From contig NC_054389.1 of the NCBI RefSeq assembly GCF_001625195.1, positions 2,294,001 to 2,358,000 on the forward strand: a DNA stretch of 64,000 nt, written 5' to 3'. Each line of letters opens with the position of its first letter. Within the stretch, counting starts at the first letter, position 1. A program made the translations under genes and the position numbers. The notes under the pieces were generated by a model. The model was not told where the DNA came from and ran no database searches. It saw nothing but the letters and a program-made list of their open reading frames with translations. Source of the DNA: Drechmeria coniospora. Taxonomy: Eukaryota > Ascomycota > Sordariomycetes > Hypocreales > Ophiocordycipitaceae. This document shows positions 23,391 through 34,732 of this stretch, piece by piece.

Positions 23391-25270
23391 ATGACGCACC
23401 ATCATCGGAAGCTCCATCACAGACGCAGCCTTGTCGACCATGTGGCCGCATGGTTCGACTCGGCCGAGGGCGTCATCGAGCGGAGAGACGAGGACGGCAG
23501 CGACGCCGGTAATGCTCATCCGATCCTGGCCTGGCCTGAATCGCCATGGCTGCCACCTTGGAGTCGTTCCAACGCTGACGTGGTGCTCGTAGAACCCGCC
23601 ACCATCATCCGAACCGTCTACAAAACGATGGCGCCAAGCTTCAAAGGCGCCGTGGGAGTGCAGCCCTTGACGAAAACCTCGAAGCCCCAGTGGGTCGCCG
23701 TCTCGGTTTCGACGTCTACGCCTGAACCGAAGAAGACGCCTTCCGAGAGCACCCCGCTCGAACTATCGGAGGAACAACTACCCACGGCCATCGTCGAGCC
23801 CAAGTCGAGCATCTCGCTGCCCTCTGTCCTCGCCCAGGCGACCGGGGAGGCTTCCGTCGAGCGGCCGGATGCCATTGGCTTCGGTGCTGCCTCGGCTGCC
23901 GACAAGGTACCGTCGTCGAGCTTGACGTCGGACCGACCCTCGGCTGGCAAGGATGCCGACGACGGCCCTTCAACCGGTGCCAAGATCGGCATCACGTTTG
24001 GTATCCTCGGAGCCTTTCTCCTCGTCGGCCTGCTCGTCTTCTTCCTCTTCAACCGAGGCCGCAAGGCGGCCCGCATGGTGCTCGACGACGCCGATGAAAA
24101 GTTCCAGTCCGAAGCCTCGCTCGAACGCGACGAGAGTCGATCGAACCCGAAGGCACCTCGCATCAGCCTTCGACCCGTCACCCAGTTCCTGCCCAACTGG
24201 ACCGGCCTCGAGAAGCGCAGCAGCAAGGGGAACACGCTGGCCCTCGCCGCCGCCGCCGCCATCGGGACCCGACCGAATGCGGGAGACGCCTGGGATCGAC
24301 CCAACACGAGCAACAGCGCCCACTCGGCCAACCCCTTTGGCAACCAGGCTGAACGTCCCCGGACGCCCATAGCCGACATGCACAGTCTCTACGGCCAAAA
24401 CTCGCACGCCGCCGTCAACGGCGATCACGCCGCTCCCTCGAACACCCACCACGCGGGATCCCAGGATCCGCTGACGGCCAACGGCCCGGCGATTGGCGTC
24501 GCCGTCGCCGGAAGTGCCCTCGGCGTTGGTCCAGGGGCCGCCGCCGCCGCCACGCGTAGAACATCGATGCGCCACGGCGGTGCCAGCAACGGCGACGTGG
24601 GCGCTCCCGGTCGGCCGCCGACGGCTGGGTCCCTGAACCCTGCCGGAACGGAGCTCGGAGCATCGTCGAACGGCGCGGCATCTGCCGCCGCCGCTTCCGG
24701 CGCTCCTCGGAGCTGTGGCGTCCACCGTGTGCAGCTCGATTTCAACCCATCGCTCGATGATGAGATGAGCCTCAAGGCCGGCGACCTCGTTCGCTTGATC
24801 CACGAGTACGACGACGGCTGGGTGCGTTGAAAACCGAGACCTGCTCTCTTCCTTGCCCTCGATTGCTAACACGTGGCCAGGCTCTTGCCATCCGCCTGGA
24901 TCGCTCGCAGCAGGGCGTCGTGCCTCGAACCTGCCTGTCCACCCGCCCTGTGAAGCAGCGCGCCCCTCCGGGGGGTCGAGTCGGACCGCCGGTGAACACG
25001 AATGGCGGCAGACCCGGCAGCGCCCACCGATCGATGACGCCGCAAGCCAGACCCGGTCTCCCCGAGTCTCCTTCGCGACCCCGGAAGGGTTCCGGGCCTC
25101 CACCCGTTTCCTTCGTCGCACACGACAGCCGATCGTACACCTCGACTGGTCCTCGGGCGTCACCCGTGGACGGTCCGACGAGCTCGACGGCGATTCCACC
25201 ACAGCGACCTCCATCGGCTCCCTTGACAGATCTGTTGGGGGAGAGGCTGGTGCCTGGTCAGGCGATATGA
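23391..25270 (+). CDS. single-pass membrane protein with SH3 domain (Fus1-like)
   Basis: Predicted plasma-membrane scaffold of the fungal Fus1-like type. Exons 23391-24821 and 24881-25270 give 606 residues; the 59-base intron (GTGCGT donor, GCTAAC branch) falls inside the SH3 domain and joins EYDDGW to ALAIRLDRSQQG. Order of parts: His/Arg-rich N-terminus, the family-typical TVYKTMAPSFKG segment, a Ser/Thr-rich outer region, one hydrophobic helix (about residues 199-220) followed by NRGRKAAR, a long disordered Ala/Gly/Asn cytoplasmic region, and SH3 (about 445-494). Last comes a Pro-rich tail with possible SH3 ligands. A further in-frame intron of 84 bases at 23509-23592 (GTAATG donor, GCTGAC branch, TAG acceptor) is plausible; removal joins GSDA to EPATII and gives 578 residues. 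Partners are unknown. Confidence 0.85.
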
Positions 25271-27257
25271 AGAAACATGTTTTTGATGGACGTTGCCTTT
25301 TGGCTACGACCGACGTCACGGAGCAGTCAGGTTTGGCACGGTATTATACCTGGATCGGCGTTTTTGAAACATTGCTGGATATGGCGCTTTGCGTCCCTAT
25401 CCCGCACCATCCTCCCCTTCTCTAAGCATTTCCATTCGTGGATCTCTATTTCTTTTGTTCCTTCTCTCCATTTTTTCATGTCATGGAGCCTCGTGGAGCC
25501 TCGAAAGGCAATTTTGGGACGAATTCTCTGTTGATATATCCTCCACATATTGCGGCAGGCTGGCGTGTTAGCCCCGGCGTGGATTCCCTTTAGCCAACGG
25601 ACGCATGGCCTGGAGTAGGCAGTCGGTCAGTGAGACAGCTTGCCCTGAGCTCCGACTTGAACCACCCCTGGCCCAGTCAGTCATATTTAAACTCCATTCC
25701 TACCAGCGGAAATATCGCAGAGAGGTGGGAAGGGTGCAGCAGAGTGCTATGCGGTGTTGGGAAGTGATCTGGATGACTGGAAAGGGCGAGAAGAGGGAGA
25801 GAACACTGGGAGGACATGTTAGGGAATCACGCAGTTAGACGGGAATGAAGATAATATGCCCAATCGGAGGGAATCTCTCGAGATTTGTGCAACTAGGCGT
25901 ATCATGCCTGATGGCCGGCCTCATTCCGGTTGACTCGATCTCTGGCGAGAGACAGCTGTTCGAGAACCAATCAATGTCTTGGGCAAGCAGGCAGCTATTC
26001 TGCAACGACAAGGCGCGCCATTCAACTTGCAGAATACGACCCTTCTCTCGATGCAATACGATTCAACAAATCATCATCATGTTATTTCATCCATGAGAGA
26101 AGGAGGAGTGTGGGTTGTGGGCAATCCGTTGCAGGCGAACGGCCCACCAAATGCGCCTCTTGAGGATAGATCGAGTAATGCCATGATCAATACATAACGA
26201 CAGCCTTATGTACAAATGGCAGGCCTTGTGTTGCCATTCATCTCCATTTTCCCTCCTGACCACGTTGTCCAAATCCCCTCGGCAAACAGCATCTCGCCTG
26301 AGCTCTTCTTCTCATCACCCTTATTTTGCAGCGGCCGGTCATCTCGAGGCACATGCATTCACCATTTCATTTCTTTCAACCACGCCTTCCTTCCCACCAT
26401 CCGTGTTATATAAGCAAAGCGGCAAACACTGGTGAACGGATCGCACGTGACGTTTGTAGCAGTGCTATCTCGTCCATCGTCCTCCCTTGGCCGAGGCTGT
26501 ATCAGTCGTCAACCGTCTCAACCTTGCCGGCATATCGAATGCGCCGGCACCCATCGACGATGTGCTTCTGAACTCCTGCGCCATCCCATCTCTGGCTTAT
26601 CATGCCAAGGTTGGAAATACGAGGCTCCAGGCGCGCTGTCGGACACTCTCCGTCAGTGGCGAGATGCGGGCCTCAGCTTGATCCTTGCCTCGACGTCCCT
26701 GACGGCGAGCTTTCTGGAAGAGCTCACCATTTCTGAGACCTTACCGTTACTACCCACCTCCCTCTTCTTCCGCACGCTTGGCATTGGTTAACTGACGCCT
26801 TCGGTTGGGTGGTGGCAGGTTGACCCCTTCCGCCAGGCCTGCTAGTTCAGGCGGTATGGGGCATGTATCACGCACACCATCATCGTGCAAGCCGTGCGCT
26901 CAAGTATTTGCATTGGCTAGATAGAGATGAAGAGCAAGAAATGACGGCACGTCCGCCTATCGCTCCTATAGCTGCTATCGCTACCTACATACTGCTTGGA
27001 CGCGCGCATTTATGGAGGCAGAAAGCACTTGTTCTGTCTGTACATGGTAGCGACAGAATTGGTTCGGGAGCGGGCTGCCCTCGTAGCTCGCCTCGCCTCG
27101 GTGGCTTCCTCCTTGCGTATATTCCCGTCAAGATCCAAATCCAGCAAAAGTGGTGTATCGATAGTGCTTGTTCATGTCCCACGTCGTACGATTACTCGTC
27201 AGCTCTCTGACAGGTGTCGTCATCCGCCGCAGGAAGAACACTCCCCTCCACCGCTAT
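25271..27257. other. intergenic region, no supported gene
   Basis: Two kilobases of more AT-rich, non-repetitive sequence with almost none of the GTAC words common elsewhere. Short frames such as 26432-26791 (+) have no recognisable domain. It lies next to a broken gene and may contain decayed coding sequence that I cannot identify. Confidence 0.4.
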
Positions 27258-28286
27258 TTATGAAGCCTGTGAGTGGAGGACCGTGAGGTTCAGAGAACCC
27301 ATGTCGCCGAACAGTTTAGGCACTTCGGCGTACAACTCTTCATAACCGGTAGTCTCGTGGCCGGTCCAAAATATGCAGTTGACGAAGGCGGCAGCGAGCA
27401 TCCGGGCGTCGTCGTCGGCCTTGGTGTTCCGATAGATGTAGGTGACGAGGGCGAAGTAGTCAAGGAGACCGATCGAGTGTATGGTGGTGGAGACGAGGAT
27501 GTCGCGTCGCCGATGCGTCTCAGGACAAGCCTTTGCATCGAGCGAATCTTCTATTTATCGCAGGCGACGTTGACACGGGTGTGAGCGAGCAGCACACATT
27601 CTTCAGCTTCTTCAGCGAGGTGGCCCAGTCGTTTTTGAGCTCATAGTGCCGCTCCTGGCCGAGCTGGGACTCGTGCAGAAGACTGAGGAAGTGATCAACG
27701 ACCCCGTTGAGTTTATTCCACGGCCTCGCACCGCCCAAGTAATGAATGTTGGCATGCGTTTAACCACTTGCTGATACGCACTCATACAGATCGGCAGGCC
27801 ACTTGAGAGCAGTGGGTCGGACTCTAGGTCTATCGACCGCTCCTCGCTGTGGGTATCAGTGGTTTGGATTTGGGTCGGGCTCAAGGGCGGGCCGAAATTG
27901 CTGGGCACAGATACTTGCTGGGGCACCTCCTTTCGGTAACCGTGGCAAATGGAGTAGAAAATGATGGATGGGAATGTGCAGGGGTCAACGTCTTCGAACC
28001 GCACAATATTTGAGCCCGTGATCGGCAATATCATGCAGTAGCGGAAAGCGGAAAGGTTTCGGAAGATGTCTCGATGGACATGGAACCTTACCCCCTGTGC
28101 GCCAACAATGAACAGGATGATTGGGGATTCGAGCGCCCTGCCTCCGCCACTTAGCCGCCTGGCATTGTTGTTGGGTGCCGAATGCTGCTACTTGGGACCG
28201 TTGGAGGGCAGGGAGACTTCGACTTGCTTGGTGAGGAGGATTTGCGAAATGCTCCCAGGGGCGCGGCAAATCGTTGCCTGCGGCAT
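27258..28286 (-). pseudogene. BTB/POZ-domain protein, disrupted
   Basis: Relic of a fungal BTB/POZ protein, read on the minus strand from an ATG at 28286. The frame reads MPQATICRAPGSIS and on to SLPSNGPK, then hits TAG at 28188-28190. It continues in frame through a BTB core: PIILFIVGAQGVRFHVHRD, FRNLSAF and VRFEDVDPCTFPSIIFYS. After AYQQVVK the frame shifts near 27760 to THANIHYLGGARPWNKLNG. It shifts again near 27632 to LGHLAEEAEECVLLAHTRVN, and near 27555 to IEDSLDAKACPETHRRRDIL. The C-terminal half (YFALVTYIYRNTKADDDAR, AAAFVNCIFWTG) is the helical region typical of these proteins, ending with TAA at 27258-27260. One shift might be hidden by an intron, but four lesions in one gene, with none in about twenty neighbours, indicate decay. 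Confidence 0.75.
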
Positions 28287-28877
28287 GGTGAGAGGCGATT
28301 TGATGCGATGCAAGAAGTGGAACGGACTGTGGTAGCGGTTTGTTCGAACGAACGGTGTCGCTTTGCGCCGTCGAAACTATTCTTTCTGGCCTGCTGGATA
28401 ATTTGTGTCTGCAAGTAGAATGGACTGCGGATACACGTATGTGAACAGAAAACGGCGGGAGGGGAAAGCCGAAAGATGGAAAAGGCGGATGGGAGGAGAC
28501 GTAGATGTTGGCATATCGGCGAGAAACCCGCTCGTTGATGCGCCGCCGTCACTGCGTCGCGAGCGAGCTGTCCGGATTCAGCGAACGTAGAAAGGAAAGA
28601 AATATCGCTCGCCACTTTCTTCCAAGCGGGAAGAATTGTCAAGCAAAAACGAACCAACCTTACTTCCTCCCCTCACCTGCTGGTGAATTATTCATCCCTA
28701 TAATCGGAAAGTCGTGATGCTGTCCACGGTGCAGAACAGACGAACCCATCCACCCCCCACCTTCCCCTGCGCCGAAAGATCGCAGCCGTCCGAGAGGGGT
28801 TGGCAGGTCAACTGGCTCACAGCCGATGGGCGCGTTCGTATTATCTCCCAAGGCTACCAAAAAGTCGTAGATGGCAA
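28287..28877. other. intergenic region between BTB relic and TFIIIC gene
   Basis: Upstream flank of the BTB relic and downstream flank of the TFIIIC gene. I see no gene or repeat. Confidence 0.5.
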
Positions 28878-31664
28878 TCAAGAGACAAACTTTCCGCCGC
28901 AGCCGCCACAAACATCACCAGCAACGTGCATGGTGGAGAGGAGCTTGGCGGCTTCGGGTCCGAGATGTTTCCTCGCCACCGTGGCCAACTCAGAGGACTT
29001 GAGGCATCGCAGACCGCAGACAGCGCAGAGACGAGAGAGACCCGGTGCCGTGATGGGTAGACCGGTGGCGGCACAGGTAGCTATCAGAAGTGAAGTCAGC
29101 TTCGTTAGTCAACGGCGACGAGGATAGCAGCGAGCTTGCCAGGTCCGGTGCATGGCTACGTACCAAAGGAATGGCCGCTGGCACACGTCGACTCGACCCT
29201 CGACACGTTGAGCGGCGCGTCGCAAAAAACACAACGTTGCTGGCCGATCAAGTCCTTAAACGCATCCTGCACGGCGCTCGACCGTCGTGCTGACGAGACC
29301 CAGCTTCCGTCTTCGCTCCAGCCCTCACGCCGTCTGAGCAGGACGTCGTCAACGTCCCCCCGACCTCCATAGAGGGCCTCCCAGAGCCTTGCCTCCGTCG
29401 TCAACTCCTCCGTCGTTCTCAGGCTCGGCCTTTGGTTTCCGTTCTGCTCCTGCGTGGCCAGCGCTGCCCCCTCATCATCACCACCGTCGTGATAGCCGAA
29501 GAGAATGGTCGATCGCGGTCGGCGGTAGGCATGCTGTGTGTTGTGTCTCGTCACCAGCACGGCCGTGCATCCGTCTCCGGGCGACGCAGCGAGGCCCCAG
29601 AGGCGGAATCGATGCACATGCACGCGAGATAGGAGTCCTGTTTCATCGTCGGCAACCTCCCCTTCGGAATCGGATTCGTCCGATTCGTCCGAGTAGACGC
29701 CTTCCATGGCGCTCGCTCTCGTCACCACCCGCGCGACAGCCCGTCTCACCCTCTCGGCCCACTGAGGGAGGCGTGTAGCGCCTTCGGGCAGATTAGTCTG
29801 ATACCAGTCCTGGTTCGTAGCTGTGGCTGACAGTCGAACGAGAGTATACTGCGGCGCCGGCGGCTTCTCGCCAGCTTCGGGCCGATGAACGACGAGGCCT
29901 TTGGTGGACAGAAATCAGACCTTGCACTCGCCTGAACAATGTACTGCAAACACTCAAAGCACCCACCTGTGATGGGATTGGTCGATGTCTGACTCTGACT
30001 CTCATCGCCAGGAGCATACAACGCCGAGCATTCTGCGATGGAGTGGCGAGAAGCAGGCGGGCCTATATCGGCGCACAAGTCGACTTGGAAGGGTCGGGGA
30101 ACGAAGGGGGTTGCGATGATGCCACGCGCCATCCGCCCGTCGCCGTCATCCGGCCAGATCTTTGCCTGTTTGTCAGTTGTGTTGCGACGCCGAGAAAGAA
30201 GGAAAGGAGAGAAAGAGTGGGAGAGAGGTTGTGGGAGAGATATCGTGTGTGTGTAATGAAAAACGAGAAATGTGTGTAGAGTGGCGGGGCGAGAGAGGCC
30301 AAGGGAGACGACATCCACCTACCACGTCTTCCCACTCGACAAAGGCGTCCGGGAATAGGGGCATGCAAATGGACGTCGTATCGGTCCGCTCTACCCGAAC
30401 TCGAAGGTCGCCATTTTGACTTCCTGTACCGTCGATGGTGACCTTGCGGAATCCCACGTGGTTGTTCGCAAGGTAGGCCAACGATGCCGTACAAGAGTCC
30501 GGCAGCACATGCCACGGGCTCCATTTCAAAGCAAAGGCCGAGCGGTTGGGGACAAAGTCGGGATCGCCCGAGTCAAGATCCTGCTGAGGAGGTGAGAAAG
30601 AGAGCCAAAAAATACAAACAAAGAGGCCCGACTATCGTTGCTTCATCGTTGCTTGCTCCAAGGCGACCAACATCTCCGTATCCGTACCTTGTGAGGACCG
30701 GCACCATCAAACCGGGCTACTTCGCAGACATCCCAGAAAGGCTCCGGCGCCAAGTCGTCTCCTTCTCCTACGTCGAGCGTTGGGGAACGAAATCGGACGC
30801 GAACGATGACGACTTCTCTGGAGTCGTTGACGTAGGCGAGCAGTGCCCACCCGAGACCGCCAGGCCGGAGCTCTCTGGCCCAGGAAAAGGACATGATGCG
30901 GTCATCGACCTCTCGAAGTCCGTCCTGGCTGCCGTCGGTGGAGTCAGGGATGGGGAGTCGGGCGCCCAGACCCCAGAGGATCTTCCAGTTATTGAATGAG
31001 CGCGCCGTAGCGCTCGAAGCCATGGTGGAACTGGTATCGATGTGCTCGCCGAGCGTGACGATGCTGCCGTTGGTGACGAGCGCCGTCAAGACGGGTCGTA
31101 AATTCTGTCCGAGGCTGTTGGGAGACCACTCCACCCGAACGACCTGGCCGATGGCCGCCCCCGACCCCGTTACGAGCCCGTCGCCGACGCCGGCGAATCG
31201 AAAGTCGTCAGCGGAGACGGCTGGTGGGAGGCGGATGCCGGCGACATCGCACAGCTTCGCGTTCATCGACGGCTCGGGCCGCAACGTCGCCGACGCCTGA
31301 AGCGACATGGAGAACTGAGGCTGCGACGCCTTCGGGTCCACATCCTCGGTACCACTCGTCGGAAACTTGGGCAGAAAGACATGAATGGCGTCATCCAGCG
31401 CGACGGCCAGCTCGGCATCGCATGACCATGCCAGCGCGTGCGGCGCCAAGGGGCGAAACCGGAAGTCGAGCGCTTCCAGCGGGCAGGCCTGGAGTCGACA
31501 AAGGTTCAGTGCGTGAGCCAGACGAGACGTCGGAACAGTAGAGGGGAGATGAGGGTGGGAGGACCAGACGGAGGAGGAGTGAACAAGGATTCAAATGATT
31601 CGTGACTACCTACCTTGGACCGTTCCATCGCCGCGCCTTGGTCCTGGCCTCGAACCTTGACCAT
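28878..31664 (-). CDS. RNA polymerase III factor TFIIIC subunit (GTF3C4/TFIIIC90-like)
   Basis: Subunit of TFIIIC, which binds internal promoters of tRNA genes and recruits TFIIIB. Six exons by reading: 31614-31664, 30688-31488, 30323-30583, 29967-30165, 29164-29898 and 28878-29080, all in phase, giving 749 residues. The N-terminal part has the TFIIIC-delta WD-like fold signature: ACPLEALDFRFRPLAPHALA, AWSCDAELAVALDDAIHVF and later SLAYLANNHVGFRKVTI. The C-terminus has the putative zinc finger of the family: CVFCDAPLNVS, GHSF joined to ATCAATGLPI, then LCAVCGLRCLK and CGGCGGKF. The fourth intron ends in an AAAG acceptor, chosen because it joins NPITG to LVVHRPEAG in phase. The start could be the second Met at 31628. 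The yeast counterpart is Tfc8 or the fission-yeast Sfc9 type. Confidence 0.87.
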
Positions 31665-32265
31665 GGCCTCAATGGTCAGAGGGAGGAAGGGCAGAACAGC
31701 GGGCCCATCCTCAGCCTCGGTTCTGACCCGGTTTGACGACAGCAGCCGATTGTGCCGAAAATTCCCGCTAAACTCTTCGCCAGAGGCAGCAGAAGAAAAT
31801 GTAGAGACGGAGTGAGTTGGCTACTACAAGCGAATCTGCACCCAACTCTGGTGGACAGTTGACTTTGTCGACATCGACAGGCTGACTAAGCCACCTTATC
31901 CAAGGCAACGTCGAGATTGATGTTGAGTAGCATGGATTACACAACTGCAGTACATGTGGCCTGGCTAGTCATTCATACGTAAAGAGTAGGCATGCATGCA
32001 GGCTTACGAACATGCATACATCCATCGATACAGTACGTCGTTGTAATCTTGTACATTGGCAGCAGGCATGGCAAAGAACAGAGAGCGCCTCATTAACAAT
32101 CCTGACATGTTCCATTTCAAAACCACGCTCGTCGTGGCATACAAACGAGCAGCCCTGTTTGGCCTCGGCCTTTGCCGTGCCTTTGGTGCCATATTTTCGT
32201 CATCTTCGTGGTTTGCCTGCGCTTGACGTTCTTGACCCGCTGCTGGGCAAGACAACTCGCAGACT
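31665..32265. other. intergenic region between TFIIIC and GPI8 genes
   Basis: Promoter side of the TFIIIC gene and 3' flank of GPI8, both on the minus strand. Part of it overlaps a poor open frame that is not supported as a gene. No repeat array is seen. Confidence 0.5.
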
Positions 32266-33531
32266 CTACCTTTCCAGTAACGAGCCGAGCCCCCAGAGCA
32301 GTCCGCAACCGACCAGCGCGGTGATGCCGACAACCTTCTTTGTCCACCAGTCGTCGGTGGTGAGGGCGGTCGCTCCCTGCATCTTCTTCTGTTCCTTCGT
32401 CTCCTTGGTCTTCCTTGCCGTCTCGGGTGCACGGGCGAGGACCGAGGACGCGTTTCTGCCATCCCCGGCCTTCTCCCGCAGGGCCGCAATCGTCTTGCTT
32501 AGCGCCAGCATCTGTTCCTCCAGCGCAGCGTCCCCCCCTGCACGATCGACCTCGACGTTTTGGATGTTGCCGAAAAAGTCGGTGATGAGGCGGCTGCGGG
32601 CAGCCTCGGCGCCACCCGGAAAGAGATCGTAGCGGACTCCCGCGTGCGAGTGGATCTTTTCGTAGTCGTAGCTGTCAAACAGGTCGCCCACAGTCTTGCC
32701 ACTGTTCAGATCCTGCACTTGGTTCTCGAGGAACTCGAGATTGTAGTACGTGTATCGGTCAATGACGGCGACGCCAACATCGTTGTCTGCGTGATGCGAG
32801 TACGACGACTGGTCGAGCTCCGAGGAGCCAGTCGCGATGATGTTGGGCGAGTACAGCCTGCTGTACATGGTGTTGGCCTGGCAGGTGTCGATCATGAAGA
32901 GGATTTCGTGGTATCTGGTGCCCGCCACCTCGTCAGCGGCAAACAAACAAACAAACGCGGGGTCGGGGGGGGGGTTCTCCTTCACTCACCTTTTCTTCTC
33001 CCACATCTGCTCGAACGCGTCGGCGAGATCGTAAGCGCCGATCTCTTCGGCATCCTGGAACTTGAGAAACTCGTTGCCGCCGTGGCCCGTCATGTAGACG
33101 AGGATGTTGCTTCGGTCATCGGTCAGGAGACGCTTGCTGCGAGGCATCTCGGCGCCGACGCGATCCGTCAGGAGGCGGATGAAATTCTCGACCGTCACTT
33201 CGTAGCCGCGGTAGTCAACCTCGATGTTGTCGCCGTACAGGTCGACGGCGCGGTCCGAGTTGCTGTAGACGGTGCCGGGGAAGGCGTTTCGGGGGTTGCA
33301 CGCCATGTCGTCGGGTAGCATGAGGATGATTTGCGAGTCGGGGATGCCGAGCCGCTTGACGGTGCGGTACATGGACAGAACGTTGGCGAGATGGCGATAG
33401 TTGAACCAGAAGCGCGACGTGCATACCAGGACGGCCCAGTTGCTCGTGTGTTCCGCAACAGCCATGGCCGCCAGCATGGCCAAGGCGAGGCTCATCCAGC
33501 CGAGGGCTTGCATGTCGACGACGGCCTTCAT
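32266..33531 (-). CDS. GPI8: GPI-anchor transamidase catalytic subunit Gpi8
   Basis: Cysteine protease of family C13 in the ER membrane; it removes the C-terminal signal of proproteins and attaches the GPI anchor. Exons 32990-33531 and 32266-32914 give 396 residues. The start [11 protein letters not shown] precedes a signal peptide ending near AVAEHTSN. The catalytic pair is visible: His150 in MTGHGG and Cys192 in MIDTCQA. Conserved segments include [33 protein letters not shown] and [22 protein letters not shown]-terminal transmembrane helix ([17 protein letters not shown]) anchors it. The 75-base intron sits between the two catalytic residues and carries a C10 run and a (GTTT) repeat on the sense strand. 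An earlier in-frame Met at 33792 would add 87 residues that hide the signal peptide, so it was not used. Confidence 0.95.
32965..32974. repeat. poly-G run (10 bases) inside the GPI8 intron
   Basis: Ten G on the plus strand, which is ten C on the transcribed sense of the GPI8 intron, 15 bases downstream of its donor. Confidence 0.9.
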
Positions 33532-34732
33532 CGTCGGCCTCTCCCTCAAATCCTCGAGTCTGCGTGTCAAAATCGAATCTCGGCTGATGCCATGGGCGAA
33601 GACGAATGGCGACGACGGAGGTCCTCGGCGTGGCCGTGGTGCAGATGAAGCGACGTTGGTAGTGGAGCTGACAAATGCTGAATAACGACGGCGTATTGGA
33701 GCAAACCTTCTGCTACACCTACTAACGTGCTGGATGGCGCAGGGATGAATGAGTTCAACACGAGTACGTACCGGATTCCCACCTCTAACCACTAGCAGGC
33801 AGGAATCTACCAGGAACCAAGAAGTACTTAGATGAACCCCCTAGTGACGAAGTGCTACGAGCTTGCTTGGGGTTATTAATACTTTTAGCAAGGAACTTGC
33901 GGACGCACTTGTAGGCGTACATGTACTTACTTACATGCAAAGTGTACGGAGCACCAGTTGTACTGTAAGTACCCATCCTATCTGCACTCCGTACTCGGTA
34001 CAATGTACAACTATTGATACTAAATATAGTGGGTACCGACCAGCAGGTACGCAAGCACATGTTAGTAGTAATACATGCAAGTACATACTTCTTGCAAGTG
34101 TACGGAGTACGGAGTACTTGTGCACCTACTTGTGCACTATTACACGTTCTACTAAGGTAATATTAGTGAGTAAGGTAAAGGTAGGTTCGTACTAGGTAGC
34201 TGGGCACCTCGACCGATCGAATCGCAGGTACTGTAGGCAAGGCATGGGTAGGTAACAGGTAAAGGTACTCCTACTCGTACTTGTTCGGTACCAGGTAAGT
34301 GATACGGTTGCGAGTCAACCCGTTCCAACAGATTCAGTGCATATGGAGGGCTCTGCACATTGATCGCATGGCACCCGAGGCGCAATTCCTCTCTCGACCC
34401 GACTTCATGCCGGTGAATCCATGACACTCCATGCCCGTCGCCACCTCGACGATAGGTAGTACCTAGCGCATCGTCGTCCTTCCTCGCCCTCTCCTGCTCG
34501 GTTCGCGCGGCAAGGGAGGAGGAGCGACTTGAACGCGATGCGACAACTCGTACACGCGAAAGGCGAACGCCCACCAACCTGCCACATGGTAGTCGCGCGT
34601 GAGCTCATCATCTTCTCTCTGGCAGTCCGGGGGGGTATCTATCACGCCGCTCATTCCCCGCTCCACGAGCTCGAGAATCGGCCGCGCGGCGCCTAATGGA
34701 CCAAAGAACACAAGTGAAGGTGCCGGCGTGGA
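33532..34732. other. intergenic region with GTAC island
   Basis: Holds GPI8's upstream side and the F-box gene's 3' side. The stretch 33860-34320 is dense in GTAC words (TACGGAGTACGGAGTACTTG and similar). No gene is recognised. Confidence 0.55.

Noticed and set aside
23970..25319. 449-residue minus-strand frame
   Set aside because: Antisense shadow of the SH3-protein gene.
26432..26791. 119-residue plus-strand frame near the BTB relic
   Set aside because: Mixed composition without recognisable family; could be decayed coding DNA but cannot be supported.
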